64,000 nt of DNA, from contig NZ_FMXR01000010.1 in assembly GCF_900104415.1 (NCBI RefSeq), positions 1 to 64,000 of the forward strand. Reading direction: 5' to 3'. The notes beneath the pieces are model-generated. The model saw only the letters and a program-made list of their open reading frames with translations, was not told the DNA's origin and ran no database searches. The DNA is from Eubacterium oxidoreducens (GTDB lineage Bacteria; Bacillota; Clostridia; Lachnospirales; Lachnospiraceae). This document shows, in pieces, positions 9,252 through 19,497 of the stretch (position 1 is its first letter; every line of letters begins with the position of its first letter). The position numbers were made by a program, and so were the translations under genes.

Positions 9252-10607
9252 CTAATGAGTCACATACTCTCCAAAATACTTCGGAATAAAATCAGTCGTA
9301 ATATAACCATTTTGAAATTCTGAATGGTTCAAAATATCATATTGAAAATCAATATTAGTTGTAACGCCTTCCACAACCACTTCACCAAGCGCACTAATCA
9401 TTTTACGAATAGCTGTCTTTCGATCCTCTCCATGAACAATCAATTTAATAATCATAGAATCATAATATGGCGGAATGGTATAACCATTATAAACGGCACT
9501 GTCTATTCGCACTCCATTCCCCCCCGGAACATGTAGTTGTGTGATTTTACCCGGACATGGTCGAAATCCTTTTTCCGGATTTTCTGCATTAATTCTGCAT
9601 TCGATTGCATGTCCTTTTAACGCAACATCGCTTTGCGAAAAAGAAAGCTTTTCACCGGAAGCTACACGAATCTGCTCTTTAATCAAATCAATTCCCGTTA
9701 CCATTTCCGTAACCGGATGCTCTACCTGAATTCGTGTATTCATTTCCATAAAATAAAAATCACCATTTTCATCTAATAAAAACTCAATGGTTCCGGCACT
9801 TTCATATCCAACAGCCTTAGCTGCTTTTACCGCAGCTTCACTCATTTTCTTTCTTTGCTTATCGGAAATAGCTACGCAAGGGGACTCTTCAATCATCTTT
9901 TGATGATTTCTTTGTATAGAACAGTCACGCTCTCCAAGCGTAACTACATTACCAAACTTATCTGCAATCAGTTGCACTTCCACATGTTTTGGATTCGATA
10001 CATATTTTTCAATATACATTGTTCCGTTTCCAAAAGCATTTTCAGCCTCTCTTTGCGCAACCTGAAATTGCCCTTCAAACTCATTTTCACTTTTGGCAAT
10101 ACGCATTCCTTTACCACCGCCACCATAAGCAGCTTTGATCATCACGGGATAACCAATTTCATTTGCCAGATTCTTAGCTTTATCTGCATAAAAAACAGGC
10201 GTCTTTGTTCCCGGAACAACGGGAACTTTAGCCTTCATCATGGTTGCTCTTGCCTCGGCTTTGTCACCCATCTTTTCAATTACTTCACTACTAGGTCCAA
10301 TAAAATCAAGACCACATTTTTCACATATTTGTGCAAATTTTGCATTTTCAGACAAAAATCCAAACCCAGGATGAATCGCCTCAGCATTCGTCGCAATTGC
10401 TACACTTAAGATTCTTTCCATCGATAAATAACTATCCTTAGATAACGCTTCACCGATGCAAAATGCTTCATCTGCAAGCTGTGTATGAAGCGCTTCCATA
10501 TCCGCTTTGGAATATACCGCAACTGTTGATATTCCCAATTCACGGCATGCACGAATAATTCGTACGGCAATTTCTCCTCTGTTTGCAATCAAAATCTTAT
10601 TATACAT
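9252..10607 (-). CDS. accC: Acetyl-CoA carboxylase, biotin carboxylase subunit
   Basis: This 451-residue ATP-grasp enzyme carboxylates biotin on AccB using bicarbonate and ATP. It shows the N-terminal ILIANRGEIAVRIIRA, the glycine-rich ATP loop KAAYGGGGKGMR, and the catalytic region FYFMEMNTRIQVEHPVTE. The length is typical. It lies between fabZ and accDA within the fatty-acid operon, so all four carboxylase functions are supplied from this locus. Confidence 0.97.
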   Translation of the reverse strand: MYNKILIANRGEIAVRIIRACRELGISTVAVYSKADMEALHTQLADEAFCIGEALSKDSYLSMERILSVAIATNAEAIHPGFGFLSENAKFAQICEKCGLDFIGPSSEVIEKMGDKAEARATMMKAKVPVVPGTKTPVFYADKAKNLANEIGYPVMIKAAYGGGGKGMRIAKSENEFEGQFQVAQREAENAFGNGTMYIEKYVSNPKHVEVQLIADKFGNVVTLGERDCSIQRNHQKMIEESPCVAISDKQRKKMSEAAVKAAKAVGYESAGTIEFLLDENGDFYFMEMNTRIQVEHPVTEMVTGIDLIKEQIRVASGEKLSFSQSDVALKGHAIECRINAENPEKGFRPCPGKITQLHVPGGNGVRIDSAVYNGYTIPPYYDSMIIKLIVHGEDRKTAIRKMISALGEVVVEGVTTNIDFQYDILNHSEFQNGYITTDFIPKYFGEYVTH

Positions 10608-10634
10608 CTTCTACACACTCCTTGAACCGATCTG

Positions 10635-11063
10635 TTATCCAACTGCAAATGTAAGTTCAGCACTTGCAGCTAATTCACCATCAACTCTGGCAACTGCTTT
10701 TCCAACCCCAATCGGTCCTTTTTGTTTTATGATTTCAAGTTCTAATTCAAGTACATCTCCCGGAACAACTTTTCTTTTAAATTTTGCCTTATTAATTCCG
10801 CCAAAATATGCTGTCTTTCCTTTATATTCCTCTTTACTTAATATCGCAACGGCTCCAACTTGTGCAAGCGATTCCAATATAAGCACTCCCGGCATAACCG
10901 GTTCTCCCGGAAAATGACCTGCAAAAAAAGGCTCATTATAAGTAACACATTTTCTACCGACCGCACGAACACCGGCTTCTAGTTCTTCAATTGTATCAAC
11001 TAAAAGCATAGGCTGTCTGTGCGGAATGATTTCCATAATTTCTTTTGTACTGAGTAATGACAT
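10635..11063 (-). CDS. fabZ: 3-hydroxyacyl-ACP dehydratase FabZ
   Basis: This 142-residue hot-dog-fold dehydratase removes water from 3-hydroxyacyl-ACP. The family motifs [11 protein letters not shown] and [19 protein letters not shown] contain the catalytic His and Glu. It sits between accB and accC, the same place as in streptococcal fab operons. No second dehydratase/isomerase (FabA or FabM) is visible in the window, so how unsaturated acids would be made is not shown here. Confidence 0.96.
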   Translation of the reverse strand: MSLLSTKEIMEIIPHRQPMLLVDTIEELEAGVRAVGRKCVTYNEPFFAGHFPGEPVMPGVLILESLAQVGAVAILSKEEYKGKTAYFGGINKAKFKRKVVPGDVLELELEIIKQKGPIGVGKAVARVDGELAASAELTFAVG

Positions 11064-11075
11064 TTTTTATGACTC

Positions 11076-11525
11076 CTATTCGATTACAAATAATGGTTGA
11101 TCATATTCCACAACTTCTTCATTTTTGACAAGAATTGCTTTTACAACACCATCTTTTTCACTTTCAATTTCGTTCATCAGCTTCATCGCCTCAACAATTC
11201 CAATAACCTGTCCCTTTGAAACCGTATCGCCAACTTTGACTAGTGGAGGCTCTCCCGGCGCACTTGCCGCATAAAAAGTTCCTACAAGCGGAGATTTAAG
11301 CAGATTCTCCTCCGGGACAAAGTGATCATCACTACTTGATTGCTCTTGCGTTGTCATAGTTGACGCAGGACTAGCCGGCATCATTGCCATTTCTTTTACA
11401 ACAACATTTTGATCAGCAATATTTTTTCCCATACTGATTCTAAATCCGTCATCTTCGATTTCAAATTCTGTTAGCTTTGAATCAGATACAACCTTTACTA
11501 ATTCAACAATCTTATCGAATTCCAT
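11076..11525 (-). CDS. accB: Biotin carboxyl carrier protein of acetyl-CoA carboxylase
   Basis: This 149-residue protein has a C-terminal biotinyl domain with the biotin-accepting lysine in EAMKLMNEIES. Before it comes an N-terminal helical region and a Ser/Thr/Pro-rich linker (about residues 45-75). It carries carboxybiotin between AccC and the carboxyltransferase. The next gene, fabZ, starts 12 bases downstream. Confidence 0.96.
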   Translation of the reverse strand: MEFDKIVELVKVVSDSKLTEFEIEDDGFRISMGKNIADQNVVVKEMAMMPASPASTMTTQEQSSSDDHFVPEENLLKSPLVGTFYAASAPGEPPLVKVGDTVSKGQVIGIVEAMKLMNEIESEKDGVVKAILVKNEEVVEYDQPLFVIE

Positions 11526-12770
11526 CTATCTGCTCTCCTCTTCTACTTTCTTAAACAACAAAGTAGCATTATGACCACCAAACGCAAGCGAATTACTCAT
11601 TGCATATGGAATCTCTGTCTTAATTGGTTCCTCTGTTACATAATTCAAATCACATTCTTCATCCGGCACCCGGTATCCTACCGTCTGGTGTACCAATCCG
11701 TGATTCATCTGCAAAACACAAGCGATTGCCTCAACGGCTCCGGCTGCTCCAAGAAGATGTCCAATCATGGACTTTGTTGAATTAATCAGTAATTTATTTG
11801 CATGGTCTTTAAACACCATCTTAATTGCTCTTGTTTCAAACAAGTCATTATGATGTGTGCTTGTTCCATGAGCATTAATATATCCAATTTCTTCCGGAGA
11901 AACTCCTGCCTGTCGGATTGCATTTTCCATAGCACGTGCCGCACCCATGCCATCCTCAGCCGGTGAAGTAATATGATATGCATCTGATGAAGCTCCATAT
12001 CCAACCACTTCAGCAAGGATGTTAGCTCCTCGCTTTTTCGCATGTTCATATTCTTCAAGCACCAAAATTCCGGCTCCTTCTCCGATTACAAAACCATTTC
12101 GTTCTTTATCAAATGGAATCGAGCATCGCTTAGGATCTTCACTAAAGGAAAGCGCTGTCAGATTAGAAAATCCCGCAATACAAATCGGAGTGATAGTTGC
12201 TTCTGTTCCTCCTGCGAGCATTACATCAGCATCGCTACACTGAATTGCACGATATGCCTCTCCAATAGAATGGGTTCCTGTTGCACATGCAGTAGAAATA
12301 TTAATACTTTTTCCTTTTAGTCCAAGTTGAATAGATATGTTGCCGGTAGCCATATTGGTAATCATTTTCGGAACAAGCAACAGATTTACTTTGGATGGTC
12401 CTCGATTTAAAAGTTTTTCATATTCTCTTTCAATCGCCTGAAGACTTCCGACACCGGAACCTACACATACTCCAACCCGATATGGATCTTCTTTTTCCAT
12501 ATCCAGACCCGACTGAGCAAATGCTTCTTTAGCAGCCGCTACTGCATACTGTGAAAACAATTCCATTCTTTTTGCTGCTTTTGGATCCATATATTCTTTC
12601 GGATCAAACCCTTTAACGCTTGCAGCAATTTTAGCTTTATAATCAGTTGTATCAAACTGAGTAATTTCGCCAAATCCGATTTCACCGTTTTTTAGTCCAT
12701 TCCAGTATTCTGTTGTATTATTTCCGATTGGGGTAATACAACCCATTCCGGTTATCACTACTCTTCTCAT
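11526..12770 (-). CDS. fabF: 3-oxoacyl-ACP synthase II
   Basis: This 414-residue condensing enzyme elongates acyl-ACP with malonyl-ACP. The catalytic Cys is in STACATGTHSIGEA, and the two histidines are in NAHGTSTHHND and KSMIGHLLGAAGA. The start is placed at ATG 12770 (MRRVVITGMG), five bases after GGAGG. A TTG twelve bases earlier overlaps that ribosome site and is rejected. It abuts accB directly. Confidence 0.96.
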   Translation of the reverse strand: MRRVVITGMGCITPIGNNTTEYWNGLKNGEIGFGEITQFDTTDYKAKIAASVKGFDPKEYMDPKAAKRMELFSQYAVAAAKEAFAQSGLDMEKEDPYRVGVCVGSGVGSLQAIEREYEKLLNRGPSKVNLLLVPKMITNMATGNISIQLGLKGKSINISTACATGTHSIGEAYRAIQCSDADVMLAGGTEATITPICIAGFSNLTALSFSEDPKRCSIPFDKERNGFVIGEGAGILVLEEYEHAKKRGANILAEVVGYGASSDAYHITSPAEDGMGAARAMENAIRQAGVSPEEIGYINAHGTSTHHNDLFETRAIKMVFKDHANKLLINSTKSMIGHLLGAAGAVEAIACVLQMNHGLVHQTVGYRVPDEECDLNYVTEEPIKTEIPYAMSNSLAFGGHNATLLFKKVEEESR

Positions 12771-12795
12771 GTTATCCTCCAAATATCAACTTCGA

Positions 12796-13530
12796 TTAAA
12801 TACTTAGTCCACCATCTACACAGATCACTTGACCTGTAATATAGGACGCTTCATCTGATGCCAAAAAAGCAACCACACTAGCAATTTCCTCAGGTTGACC
12901 AAATCTTCCAAGCGGAACCATAGACGCTCCGATTTGTCTTGTTTTTTCATCCAAAGCTTTCGTCATATCTGTATCAATAAATCCAGGCGCAACAGCATTT
13001 ACACGAATCGCTCTGCTAGACAATTCTTTTGCCATCGTCTTAGTCATACCAACCAATCCTGCTTTTGCAGCTGCATAATTCATTTGACCGGCATTCCCAT
13101 GTATTCCGGTATATGAAGTAATATTTATGACACAACCTTTTTTTGCCTTTAGCATTGGTCTTGAAACTGCCTTCATAGTATAAAATGCGCCTTTAAGATT
13201 AATATCTAATACCTGTTCAAATTCTTCTGACTTCATCTTCATCAAAAGATTATCTTTCGTAATTCCCGCATTATTCACAAGAACATCAATATGTCCATAT
13301 TCTTTTACAATGGCATCCACCATTTCTTTTACTTCTTCTTCCACCGCAACGTTGCACTTATAAGCAATTGCATCCGTACCCTGCTCCTTAATTTCAGCAA
13401 CAACTTTTTCTGCAGCTTCTTTATTTCCCGAATAATTAACCACAACAAAATTACCGCATTTTGCCAACTTCTTGGCAATCTCTGCCCCGATTCCTCTCGA
13501 AGCTCCGGTTACTATTGCAACTTTTTCCAT
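12796..13530 (-). CDS. fabG: 3-oxoacyl-ACP reductase FabG
   Basis: This 244-residue short-chain dehydrogenase reduces 3-oxoacyl-ACP with NADPH. It has [10 protein letters not shown] for cofactor binding, NNAG, and the catalytic Ser-Tyr-Lys (NITSYTG and YAAAKAG), plus the typical C-terminal GQVICVDGG. It sits in the middle of the fab operon between fabD and fabF, which separates it functionally from the catabolic SDR at 34224. Confidence 0.95.
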   Translation of the reverse strand: MEKVAIVTGASRGIGAEIAKKLAKCGNFVVVNYSGNKEAAEKVVAEIKEQGTDAIAYKCNVAVEEEVKEMVDAIVKEYGHIDVLVNNAGITKDNLLMKMKSEEFEQVLDINLKGAFYTMKAVSRPMLKAKKGCVINITSYTGIHGNAGQMNYAAAKAGLVGMTKTMAKELSSRAIRVNAVAPGFIDTDMTKALDEKTRQIGASMVPLGRFGQPEEIASVVAFLASDEASYITGQVICVDGGLSI

Positions 13531-13550
13531 ATGATGCTCCTTTTTTCTAA

Positions 13551-14471
13551 TTATAATAATTCTTCCAATACAGCTTCATAATCCGTCAGTTTATCAATAT
13601 TAAGCGACTTTACCTCCGGATTAATTTTCTTTAAAAACTTAGAAAGTGACTTCTTAGGTCCAATTTCTACAAATGTAGTTACACCATCTTCAATCATTCT
13701 TTCTACGCTTTGTTGCCAAAGAACAGAGGATGAAATCTGTTTTTGTAACAGTGGTCTTATCTGCGCTACATCATTCACATAATCTGCCGTCACATTTGTT
13801 ACATAAGGAATTTGCAAATCATGTAGTGTTACATTTGCTAATTCTTCCCCCAGTTTCACTCCAGCTTCTTCGAGCATTGCCGAATGAAATGGTCCGGACA
13901 CGTTAAGCATTGTACACTTTCTAGCGCCGGCATTTTTACAGCCTTCTGCTGCTTTTTCGACTGCTTGTTGTTCCCCGGTAATAACAATCTGTCCCGGACA
14001 ATTGTAATTAGCTATGTTCACTAACCCTTCTGTCTCTTCACAGACTTTTTCAATTTCTTTTGCATCCAGTTTCATAATTGCACACATCGCACCGCCTGTC
14101 GGTACTGCTTCTTGCATAAGTGCTCCGCGTCTCGTTACCAAATGAAATGCATCTTCCACACTCATTGCTTTGGCAGCCACAATTGCTCCATATTCTCCTA
14201 GGCTAAGTCCGGCTGAAACATCTGGTTTCACACCGTCTTTTTCTAATTTTTTTAAAATGGCCACTTCTACGGCAAGCATTGCAATCTGTGTATATTTTGT
14301 AATATTTAATCGCTCATCATTCTCGAACAAAATATGTTCAAGATCAAATCCACTGATTTCCGATGCAGACTCAATCACATTTCTAAATGACTCATCTGCA
14401 TCATAAAAATCTTTTCCCATTCCGGTATATTGTGAACCCTGTCCCGGAAAAACAAATGCTAATTTACTCAT
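13551..14471 (-). CDS. fabD: Malonyl-CoA:ACP transacylase
   Basis: This 306-residue enzyme loads malonyl groups onto ACP. It has the N-terminal [12 protein letters not shown], the nucleophile elbow GLSLGEYGA with the active Ser, and the GPFHSAML His region. It starts 2 bases after the fabK stop, consistent with translational coupling in the operon. Confidence 0.96.
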   Translation of the reverse strand: MSKLAFVFPGQGSQYTGMGKDFYDADESFRNVIESASEISGFDLEHILFENDERLNITKYTQIAMLAVEVAILKKLEKDGVKPDVSAGLSLGEYGAIVAAKAMSVEDAFHLVTRRGALMQEAVPTGGAMCAIMKLDAKEIEKVCEETEGLVNIANYNCPGQIVITGEQQAVEKAAEGCKNAGARKCTMLNVSGPFHSAMLEEAGVKLGEELANVTLHDLQIPYVTNVTADYVNDVAQIRPLLQKQISSSVLWQQSVERMIEDGVTTFVEIGPKKSLSKFLKKINPEVKSLNIDKLTDYEAVLEELL

Positions 14472-14473
14472 AA

Positions 14474-15397
14474 TTAATGTCCCAATAAGCTTTCTGCCTG
14501 CGCCATAATTTCTTTTACAATTTCATCACAGGACTTTACATCTTTAATCAAACCGGCAATCTGACCTGCCATTACGGTACCGTTCTTGACATCTCCATCA
14601 ATCACAGCATTTCTAAGTGAACCAAGCGTTAACTTTTCAAGTTCCTCAAAGCCGGCACCTTCCTGTTCCAGCCGCAAATATTCTCTAGTCATCTGATTAC
14701 GTAGAGAACGAATCGGATGTCCTGTACTAGCACCGGTTACGACAGAATCAATATCTTTTGATTTTACAATCTTATGCTTATACTCATCATGACAGATACA
14801 TTCTTCTGAAGCACAAAATCTCGTTCCCATCTGAACACCTTGCGCACCAAGCATAAAGGCTGCGGCAACACCTCTACCATCTGCTATTCCACCGGCAGCA
14901 ATTACCGGTATATCCACTGCATCAACAACTTGTGGAACCAATGTCATAGTTGTCGCGCTTCCGATATGTCCTCCGGATTCGGTTCCCTCCGCAACTACAG
15001 CATCCGCTCCAGTCTTTTGCATCATTTTAGCAAGCGCAACACTTGCCACTACAGGAACCACTTTAATCCCGGCTTCTTTCCACATCTTCATATACTTAGC
15101 AGGATTGCCCGCTCCGGTTGTAACCATTGCCACTTTTTCTTCCGTTACTACTTGAGCAACTTCTTCAGCGTATGGGCTTAAAAGCATAACATTAACACCA
15201 AATGGTTTATCTGTAAGTTCCTTACAGTTTTTGATTTCCTGGCGAATTACATCAGCAGGCGCATTAGCTGCGCCAATAATTCCCAGACCTCCGGCATTTG
15301 ATACTGCCGCAGCTAATTTGTGTTCTGCAGCCCATGCCATACCACCTTGAAAGATTGGATGTTCTATTCCAAAAAGTTTTGTAATCTCAGTTGTCAT
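14474..15397 (-). CDS. fabK: Enoyl-ACP reductase II (FMN-dependent)
   Basis: This 307-residue flavoprotein belongs to the nitronate-monooxygenase/FabK fold. It has PIFQGGMAW at the N-terminus and glycine-rich phosphate-binding segments (VIAAGGIADGRGVAAA and GVQMGTRF). It reduces enoyl-ACP in the last step of each elongation cycle. Genome position directly after acpP and before fabD supports FabK over a nitronate monooxygenase. ATG 15397 is chosen over a TTG nine bases upstream, because AGGGA has good spacing only to the ATG. Confidence 0.93.
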   Translation of the reverse strand: MTTEITKLFGIEHPIFQGGMAWAAEHKLAAAVSNAGGLGIIGAANAPADVIRQEIKNCKELTDKPFGVNVMLLSPYAEEVAQVVTEEKVAMVTTGAGNPAKYMKMWKEAGIKVVPVVASVALAKMMQKTGADAVVAEGTESGGHIGSATTMTLVPQVVDAVDIPVIAAGGIADGRGVAAAFMLGAQGVQMGTRFCASEECICHDEYKHKIVKSKDIDSVVTGASTGHPIRSLRNQMTREYLRLEQEGAGFEELEKLTLGSLRNAVIDGDVKNGTVMAGQIAGLIKDVKSCDEIVKEIMAQAESLLGH

Positions 15398-15398
15398 T

Positions 15399-15626
15399 TT
15401 ATTCAATCCCTTTTGTCTTTAAGTAATCAACCATCTGACCTACTGTTTTAACATCAGAAAGTTCTTCTGCATCAATTTCAATATCATATTCATCTTCAAG
15501 AGTTGTAATAAGTTCAAAGATATCCAGGGAATCTGCTCCAAGATCTTCTTCAAACTTAGTCTCTAAAGTGATTTCTCCATCATGGCTTAACTGATCTTTA
15601 ATCATTTCTGACATTTTCTCTAACAT
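15399..15626 (-). CDS. acpP: Acyl carrier protein
   Basis: This 75-residue acidic protein has the phosphopantetheine-accepting serine in GADSLDIFEL. It is the first gene of the fatty-acid operon, one base ahead of fabK. The gene lacks an upstream fabH, which in streptococci precedes acpP. The initiating condensing enzyme must therefore be encoded elsewhere or be replaced. Confidence 0.97.
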   Translation of the reverse strand: MLEKMSEMIKDQLSHDGEITLETKFEEDLGADSLDIFELITTLEDEYDIEIDAEELSDVKTVGQMVDYLKTKGIE

Positions 15627-15663
15627 AATTGTGTTCTCCTTTGGTTTTCAATCTTTTTTATTT

Positions 15664-15684
15664 TCAAATATTTTGATATTCAAA
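15664..15684. promoter_or_regulatory. FabT-like operator palindromes of the fab operon
   Basis: Two overlapping perfect inverted repeats, TCAAA-TAT-TTTGA (15664-15676) and TTTGA-TAT-TCAAA (15672-15684), lie just downstream of the acpP -10 box. The second closely resembles the known FabT box (TTTGATTATCAAA). The placement over the transcription start would allow repression by a FabT/FabR-type MarR protein. No such gene is in the window. That the sites are functional is inference. Confidence 0.55.
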
Positions 15685-15711
15685 GTATATCACTTTTCGA
15701 TTCTTTGTCAA
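15684..15711 (-). promoter_or_regulatory. Promoter of the fatty-acid operon
   Basis: The minus strand shows a consensus TTGACA (15706-15711) and TATACT (15684-15689) separated by 16 bases. The start site would fall in the FabT-like palindromes. The leader to acpP is about 50 bases. Confidence 0.7.
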
Positions 15712-15719
15712 CAGAATAA

Positions 15720-15748
15720 TTGACTTTTTTCGGCGGCTAATTTATCAT
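15720..15748 (+). promoter_or_regulatory. Promoter of the plus-strand DUF1292 gene
   Basis: TTGACT (15720-15725) and TATCAT (15743-15748) are separated by 17 bases on the plus strand, 30 bases before the start codon. It diverges from the fab promoter. Confidence 0.55.
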
Positions 15749-15778
15749 AAGGAAAATAAAGAATTTAAGGAGGAGAAC

Positions 15779-16105
15779 ATGGGTATTTTAGATAAAGAAT
15801 TAAATGATGACGAAGAGATGTTTATCACTTTAACTTTAGATGATGATACAGAACTCGAAACACGTATTCTTACTATTTTCGAAGTTGAGTTAGAAGATGG
15901 CACATCACAGGATTATATTGTCGTAATCCCGGTTGATGAGAATGAACAAGACAACGAAGATGGAGAAGTTTTAATCTATCGTTATTTCGAAGATGAAGAC
16001 GGCAATCCGACACTTGACAATATTCAAGATGATGAAGAATTCGAGATTGTTTCCGATGCTTTTGATGAGCTTTTGGATAACGAAGCTTTTGATCAGATGG
16101 ATTAA
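15779..16105 (+). CDS. DUF1292 domain protein, larger paralogue
   Basis: This is a 108-residue, strongly acidic protein with the DUF1292 pattern FITLTLDDDTELETRILTIFEVE and a later ERYFEDEDGNP-like stretch (here YRYFEDEDGNPTL). No enzymatic motif is visible and the function of the family is unknown. The start has the strong site AAGGAGGA about six bases upstream. It is monocistronic, with its own promoter and a strong terminator. A shorter paralogue lies at 47019 next to ruvX. Confidence 0.85.
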   Translation: MGILDKELNDDEEMFITLTLDDDTELETRILTIFEVELEDGTSQDYIVVIPVDENEQDNEDGEVLIYRYFEDEDGNPTLDNIQDDEEFEIVSDAFDELLDNEAFDQMD

Positions 16106-16120
16106 TAAAAAATCACATAA

Positions 16121-16177
16121 AAAACAGGTACATTCGAAGCCGGATTCATACGCTTCGGATAATACCTGCTTTTTTTA
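16121..16177. terminator. Bidirectional terminator between DUF1292 and the helicase gene
   Basis: A two-part stem, CAGGTA/TACCTG (16125-16130, 16163-16168) outside and CGAAGC/GCTTCG (16135-16140, 16152-16157) inside, is flanked by A-rich sequence on the left and a T-run on the right. It can serve both convergent genes. Confidence 0.8.
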
Positions 16178-16193
16178 TGCAATTTTATGGAAT

Positions 16194-18032
16194 TTATTTC
16201 ATCGAAAATCCCATTTCTTTCAAAAACACAGATGGTTCACTGTCATGATGAAGAATCTTTTTAGATGCACTCAAGAACAATTTTTCTTTCGCTCTTGTCA
16301 TTCCCACATACAATAGTCGTCGCTCTTCTTCTATTTCCTCCGCCAAAGTTGCTTTCTTATACGGGAGCAATCCCTCATTAATATCCGGAATAAACACCAT
16401 TGGATACTCAAGTCCTTTTGAACTATGCAAAGTCATTACCGATACGCAGTCTTTCATTGCATCATCCTGCTTCACTTTTTGTTCAATTTGATTTTTATAA
16501 TGCTCAATCTGTTTTGACCACTCTTTATAATTCTTTGCTTCTTTTGCTGAAGATAACAAAAAATCCGTAACATCCGTTAATTCCTCTATTGCAATTCCAT
16601 GCTCACAAGCATGTTCACGTATGTAATCACGATATCCAATAACATTTAATATATACATAACTCCCGCATATGGAGAAAGGGTCGATAACATCCTCAAATC
16701 CCCTTGCAACTTATCAATCCGCTCCATCATCCAATCTTGTTCTTCGTAATAATCCATCCAGACTTCAAATGACACCGTAGCATCATCCAAAGAATCCCTT
16801 GAAAGATATCGCAATGGACGATTCATAATTTTATAAAAATCACTTCTTTGTCGGCTTCCCAGTGCAATTCTTATATACGTAAAGATATCTTCCGAAATCC
16901 AATGCTCATAAATATTAGGCAAATGTTCTTTTAACCGAAACGGAATATTATTCCTGATTAAGCACTCTGTTAAGATGGAGGGTTGCTTGTTTGTTCTAAA
17001 CAAAATGGCTATCTCTTCATACTTTCCTCCAGCCTTTACATACTCTTGAATCTTTCTTACAATCGCTTTTGCCTCATCAAACTGATTCTTATATAACGAA
17101 TACTTCACCGAAGATTTTAAATCCTTAACCGCTGTAAGATTTTTTTCAAATCGTGTCTCATTGTGCGAGATCAATTTTCCTGCAAGCTCCACCACTGACT
17201 TTGGACAACGATAATTTTCACTAAGCGTAATCTGTTTCGCTTTCGGAAAATCTTTTAAAAACTGAAAACAAAGCATTGGCGACGCTCCTCGAAATCGATA
17301 TATCGATTGATCATCATCCCCTACAACAAAAATATTTTTATGTATCGATGCCAACAATTTGACTATCTCATATTGAATCGTACTTATATCCTGAAACTCA
17401 TCAATCATCAAATACGGATATTTATCAGCCCAAGCCTTAGCATAATCCGGACGTTGTTTTAACAATTCTAAGGTATATACCTGCATATCGTCAAAATCGA
17501 TTAGTCTTTGTGTTTTCATCCTTTGCGTATAATCCATAAAGATTTTTCGAAAGCTATCTTGTGAACAGCATTTTGCATAATAATTTTCAGGATTGATTCT
17601 TTGATTCTTCACCAGCGAAATTTCTTCTAAAAGACTCTTTAGAAAATCCGTTTCCTGATCTACGGCTACATGATGTCTTCTTGCGATTTCACGCAAATAT
17701 GCATATTGCACATCCGGCCTTATAATATTTTCAACTTTATAATGATAGGCATGACGTAGGATTGTAAAAAACAAAGAATGAAAAGTGGAAAAAGTGACTG
17801 CCCGGTTTTGTCCCTTTGCAGTCACTTCGTATCGGTTCCTCATTTCCATGGCTGCCGCCTTAGTAAACGTAACAACCAGAATCTTGGTAGGTGCTACCTG
17901 ATAATGGGAAATCAGATAGCTTACCCTGTTAATAATCACGGAAGTCTTCCCGCTTCCCGGCCCTGCAATACAAAAGCATGGTCCGTCTCCTGCCGTAATT
18001 GCCTGAATCTGCGAGCTTGAATAATTACGCAT
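16194..18032 (-). CDS. UvrD/Rep-family ATP-dependent DNA helicase
   Basis: This 612-residue superfamily 1A helicase has all main motifs: Walker [52 protein letters not shown] and [12 protein letters not shown]. It is shorter than PcrA/UvrD (about 720-750 residues) and lacks their long C-terminal tail, so it may be a second, specialised helicase rather than PcrA itself. The start overlaps the end of gltX by eight bases, suggesting one transcript. Confidence 0.9.
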   Translation of the reverse strand: MRNYSSSQIQAITAGDGPCFCIAGPGSGKTSVIINRVSYLISHYQVAPTKILVVTFTKAAAMEMRNRYEVTAKGQNRAVTFSTFHSLFFTILRHAYHYKVENIIRPDVQYAYLREIARRHHVAVDQETDFLKSLLEEISLVKNQRINPENYYAKCCSQDSFRKIFMDYTQRMKTQRLIDFDDMQVYTLELLKQRPDYAKAWADKYPYLMIDEFQDISTIQYEIVKLLASIHKNIFVVGDDDQSIYRFRGASPMLCFQFLKDFPKAKQITLSENYRCPKSVVELAGKLISHNETRFEKNLTAVKDLKSSVKYSLYKNQFDEAKAIVRKIQEYVKAGGKYEEIAILFRTNKQPSILTECLIRNNIPFRLKEHLPNIYEHWISEDIFTYIRIALGSRQRSDFYKIMNRPLRYLSRDSLDDATVSFEVWMDYYEEQDWMMERIDKLQGDLRMLSTLSPYAGVMYILNVIGYRDYIREHACEHGIAIEELTDVTDFLLSSAKEAKNYKEWSKQIEHYKNQIEQKVKQDDAMKDCVSVMTLHSSKGLEYPMVFIPDINEGLLPYKKATLAEEIEEERRLLYVGMTRAKEKLFLSASKKILHHDSEPSVFLKEMGFSMK

Positions 18033-19482
18033 TCGTCAGTTTTTCAATTCCTTTCTTAATTCGTGCAATTGACTCTTCTTTACCAAGAACTTCCATAATT
18101 CCCGTTGCTCCATCCGGTGTCATCTGTTTTCCGGAAACAGCCGTACGCACCGGCCACATAACCGTTGCATTTTTATATTCTTTCTTGGCTGCAAAATCCT
18201 TAAGCAATTCGAATAACGCATCATTCGAAAAATCATTCTGATTTTCAAGTATTGGTAAAAGCTCTGTAAGAATTTCAAGTGAGTTTTCGCTATTTGTCTT
18301 TGATTTCTTATGTGTAAACATCGAAACATCATATTCCGGCAACTCTTCAAAGAAATCAATATGTCCGGCGATGTCCGGGAAGACCTCAATTCTTGTCTTC
18401 ACCATATTCGCAATCTTTTTCAGATCTAAATCTTTATGAATCACCTCTGTAATATATGGCTTTGCCATCTCGTAGAAGGTATCAAAATCCATCGCCTTTA
18501 GATACTCACCGTTCATCCATTTCAGTTTCACAATATCAAATACAGCCGGTGATTTACTCATATGATGATAATCAAACCGTTTCGTCAATTCATCAAGCGA
18601 AAAGATTTCTTCATTATCTTCCGGACTCCATCCAAGAAGTGCTACATAATTCACAATAGCTTCCGTTACAAACCCCTGCTCAAGCAAATCCTCATAAGAA
18701 GAATGCCCACTTCTTTTCGAAAGTTTTTGATGTTCTTCATTCGTGATCAGTGGACAGTGCACGTATACCGGCACGTCCCATCCAAATGCTTCATACAATC
18801 GATTATATTTTGGAGAAGAGGATAAATACTCATTTCCTCTTACTACATGAGTAATCCCCATCAAATGATCATCCACAACATTTGCAAAATTATAAGTCGG
18901 ATATCCATCAGACTTAATAAGGATCATATCATCGAGTTCGGAATTATCTACGGTTATATCTCCATAAATTTCATCATGAAAAGTCGTAGTTCCTTCAGTC
19001 GGATTATTCTGACGAATAACATACGGCTTTCCTTCTGCAAGATTCTTTTCCACTTCTTCCTTCGATAAATGCAAACAATGTTTGTCATAAACGGATATTT
19101 CTTTTCCTTCGACAACATTTTGTTTCAAAGAATCTAAGCGTTCTTTATCACAAAAGCAATAATAAGCCTCTCCTTTTTCAATCAATTTTTTTGCGTATTC
19201 AAGATACAGCCCTTTTTTGTGACGTTCCGATTGCACATATGGGCCTACCTCTCCCGGCTTATCCGGTCCCTCATCGTGAATAAGCCCCGTCTTTTGAAGA
19301 GTTCTGTAAATAATATCCACAGCCCCTTCCACATATCTTTCCTGATCAGTATCTTCAATACGAAGAATAAAATCTCCGTCTTCATGCTTTGCTAATAAAT
19401 ATGCGTATAATGCAGTTCTTAAATTTCCAACATGCATGCGTCCTGTTGGACTTGGTGCAAATCTGGTTCTTATTTTGCTCAT
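18025..19482 (-). CDS. gltX: Glutamate-tRNA ligase
   Basis: This 485-residue class I synthetase charges tRNA-Glu. The HIGH-equivalent motif is [18 protein letters not shown], and the KMSKS-equivalent is HQKLSKRSG. The C-terminal anticodon-binding half is complete. The gene is followed by the helicase gene (overlap) and preceded at 15 bases by coaBC. Confidence 0.95.
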   Translation of the reverse strand: MSKIRTRFAPSPTGRMHVGNLRTALYAYLLAKHEDGDFILRIEDTDQERYVEGAVDIIYRTLQKTGLIHDEGPDKPGEVGPYVQSERHKKGLYLEYAKKLIEKGEAYYCFCDKERLDSLKQNVVEGKEISVYDKHCLHLSKEEVEKNLAEGKPYVIRQNNPTEGTTTFHDEIYGDITVDNSELDDMILIKSDGYPTYNFANVVDDHLMGITHVVRGNEYLSSSPKYNRLYEAFGWDVPVYVHCPLITNEEHQKLSKRSGHSSYEDLLEQGFVTEAIVNYVALLGWSPEDNEEIFSLDELTKRFDYHHMSKSPAVFDIVKLKWMNGEYLKAMDFDTFYEMAKPYITEVIHKDLDLKKIANMVKTRIEVFPDIAGHIDFFEELPEYDVSMFTHKKSKTNSENSLEILTELLPILENQNDFSNDALFELLKDFAAKKEYKNATVMWPVRTAVSGKQMTPDGATGIMEVLGKEESIARIKKGIEKLTNA

Positions 19483-19497
19483 CTTTATCTCCTATGT

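Noticed and set aside
9855-10409. Plus-strand open frame of 184 codons
   Set aside because: It is the antisense shadow of accC, whose frame has clear motifs over the whole length. The shadow has low-complexity Phe/His-rich composition and no ribosome site.
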